This document shows positions 63,912 to 64,000 of a stretch of 64,000 nucleotides of DNA, piece by piece; the stretch's first letter is position 1; the number at the start of each line of letters is the position of its first letter. The position numbers and the translations under genes are program-made. The stretch covers positions 62,001 through 126,000 of the forward strand of contig NZ_JABXYK010000010.1 in the NCBI RefSeq assembly GCF_013378445.1, in the 5' to 3' direction. The notes under the pieces are model-generated. The model saw only the letters and a program-made list of their open reading frames with translations. It was not told where the DNA came from and did not search any database. This DNA comes from Mycoplana rhizolycopersici. Lineage in GTDB: Bacteria > Pseudomonadota > Alphaproteobacteria > Rhizobiales > Rhizobiaceae.

Positions 63912-63928
63912 GTTTCAAATAATGAAAC
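63912..63928. promoter_or_regulatory. IclR-type inverted repeat in the operon promoter
   Basis: GTTTCA (63912-63917) and TGAAAC (63923-63928) form a 6-bp dyad with a 5-base AATAA centre, of the size and type used by IclR/KdgR regulators, just upstream of the IclR gene. The remaining bases to the window end (63929-64000) contain an AT-rich run and no other gene. Confidence 0.55.
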
Positions 63929-64000
63929 ATCGTTTTATTTTCATTGATATTTACGCGACGTGCACCGGCTGTCAAGCGGCCAGATGCGATCAATGCCAAT

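Overview
This 64 kb window is gene-dense, high-GC DNA of a Rhizobiales-type alphaproteobacterium (Rhizobium/Ensifer/Shinella-like). The basis is codon and GC style, the very high density of importer operons, and a complete AI-2 uptake locus like those of rhizobia. There are no rRNA, tRNA, replication, transposase or CRISPR signals. Almost every gene belongs to a 'regulator + importer + catabolic enzymes' module, as on a chromid, megaplasmid or accessory catabolic region.

Layout. (1) 1-207: 3' end of a LysR regulator. (2) 366-24231: a large catabolic island. Two minus-strand operons (6489 to 366; 12820 to 6862) encode a THI5/NMT1-type ABC importer, a flavin monooxygenase with its reductase, a class II aldolase, a nucleoside hydrolase, a bicupin, an M20 amidohydrolase, an alpha/beta hydrolase, an aminotransferase and an SDR. 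A divergent plus-strand operon (13127-20027) carries a MalK-type sugar ABC importer, a second hydrolase, an FCD-type GntR regulator and a D-2-hydroxyacid dehydrogenase. A convergent amidase and a second THI5/NMT1 importer without its own ATPase follow. The promoter regions of the island share a TGCATAC-type motif, which suggests one GntR regulon for an unidentified N-containing (nucleoside, pyrimidine or similar) substrate.

(3) 24290-34899: the AI-2 (autoinducer-2) locus. lsrR-lsrK-lsrG run leftward and lsrA-lsrC-lsrD-lsrB run rightward; no lsrF is present. A stand-alone class II aldolase and an aldehyde dehydrogenase follow. (4) 34996-35421: a DUF1622 membrane protein behind a striking AT-rich palindrome. 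(5) 35736-41705: an RraA-family and an FAH-family enzyme, divergent from a taurine/nitrate-type ABC importer, a GntR regulator and a TSUP exporter.

(6) 41765-50811: a LacI regulator and a TRAP importer operon with MaoC, CoA-transferase, enoyl-CoA hydratase, a solute-binding-protein homologue lacking a signal peptide, and an FAH hydrolase. A clear LacI-type operator lies in the promoter region. (7) 51004-63908: one long minus-strand operon: IclR regulator, HyuA/HyuB, a complete Liv-type ABC importer, cupin, acyl-CoA/AMP ligase, thiolase and an HpcH/HpaI aldolase. Its composition resembles ATP-dependent ketone carboxylation followed by CoA activation and thiolysis.

Most reliable: the lsr locus, the transporter and regulator families, and the operon structure. 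Least certain: substrates of all modules other than AI-2. All functional statements rest on reading motifs; no database search was run.
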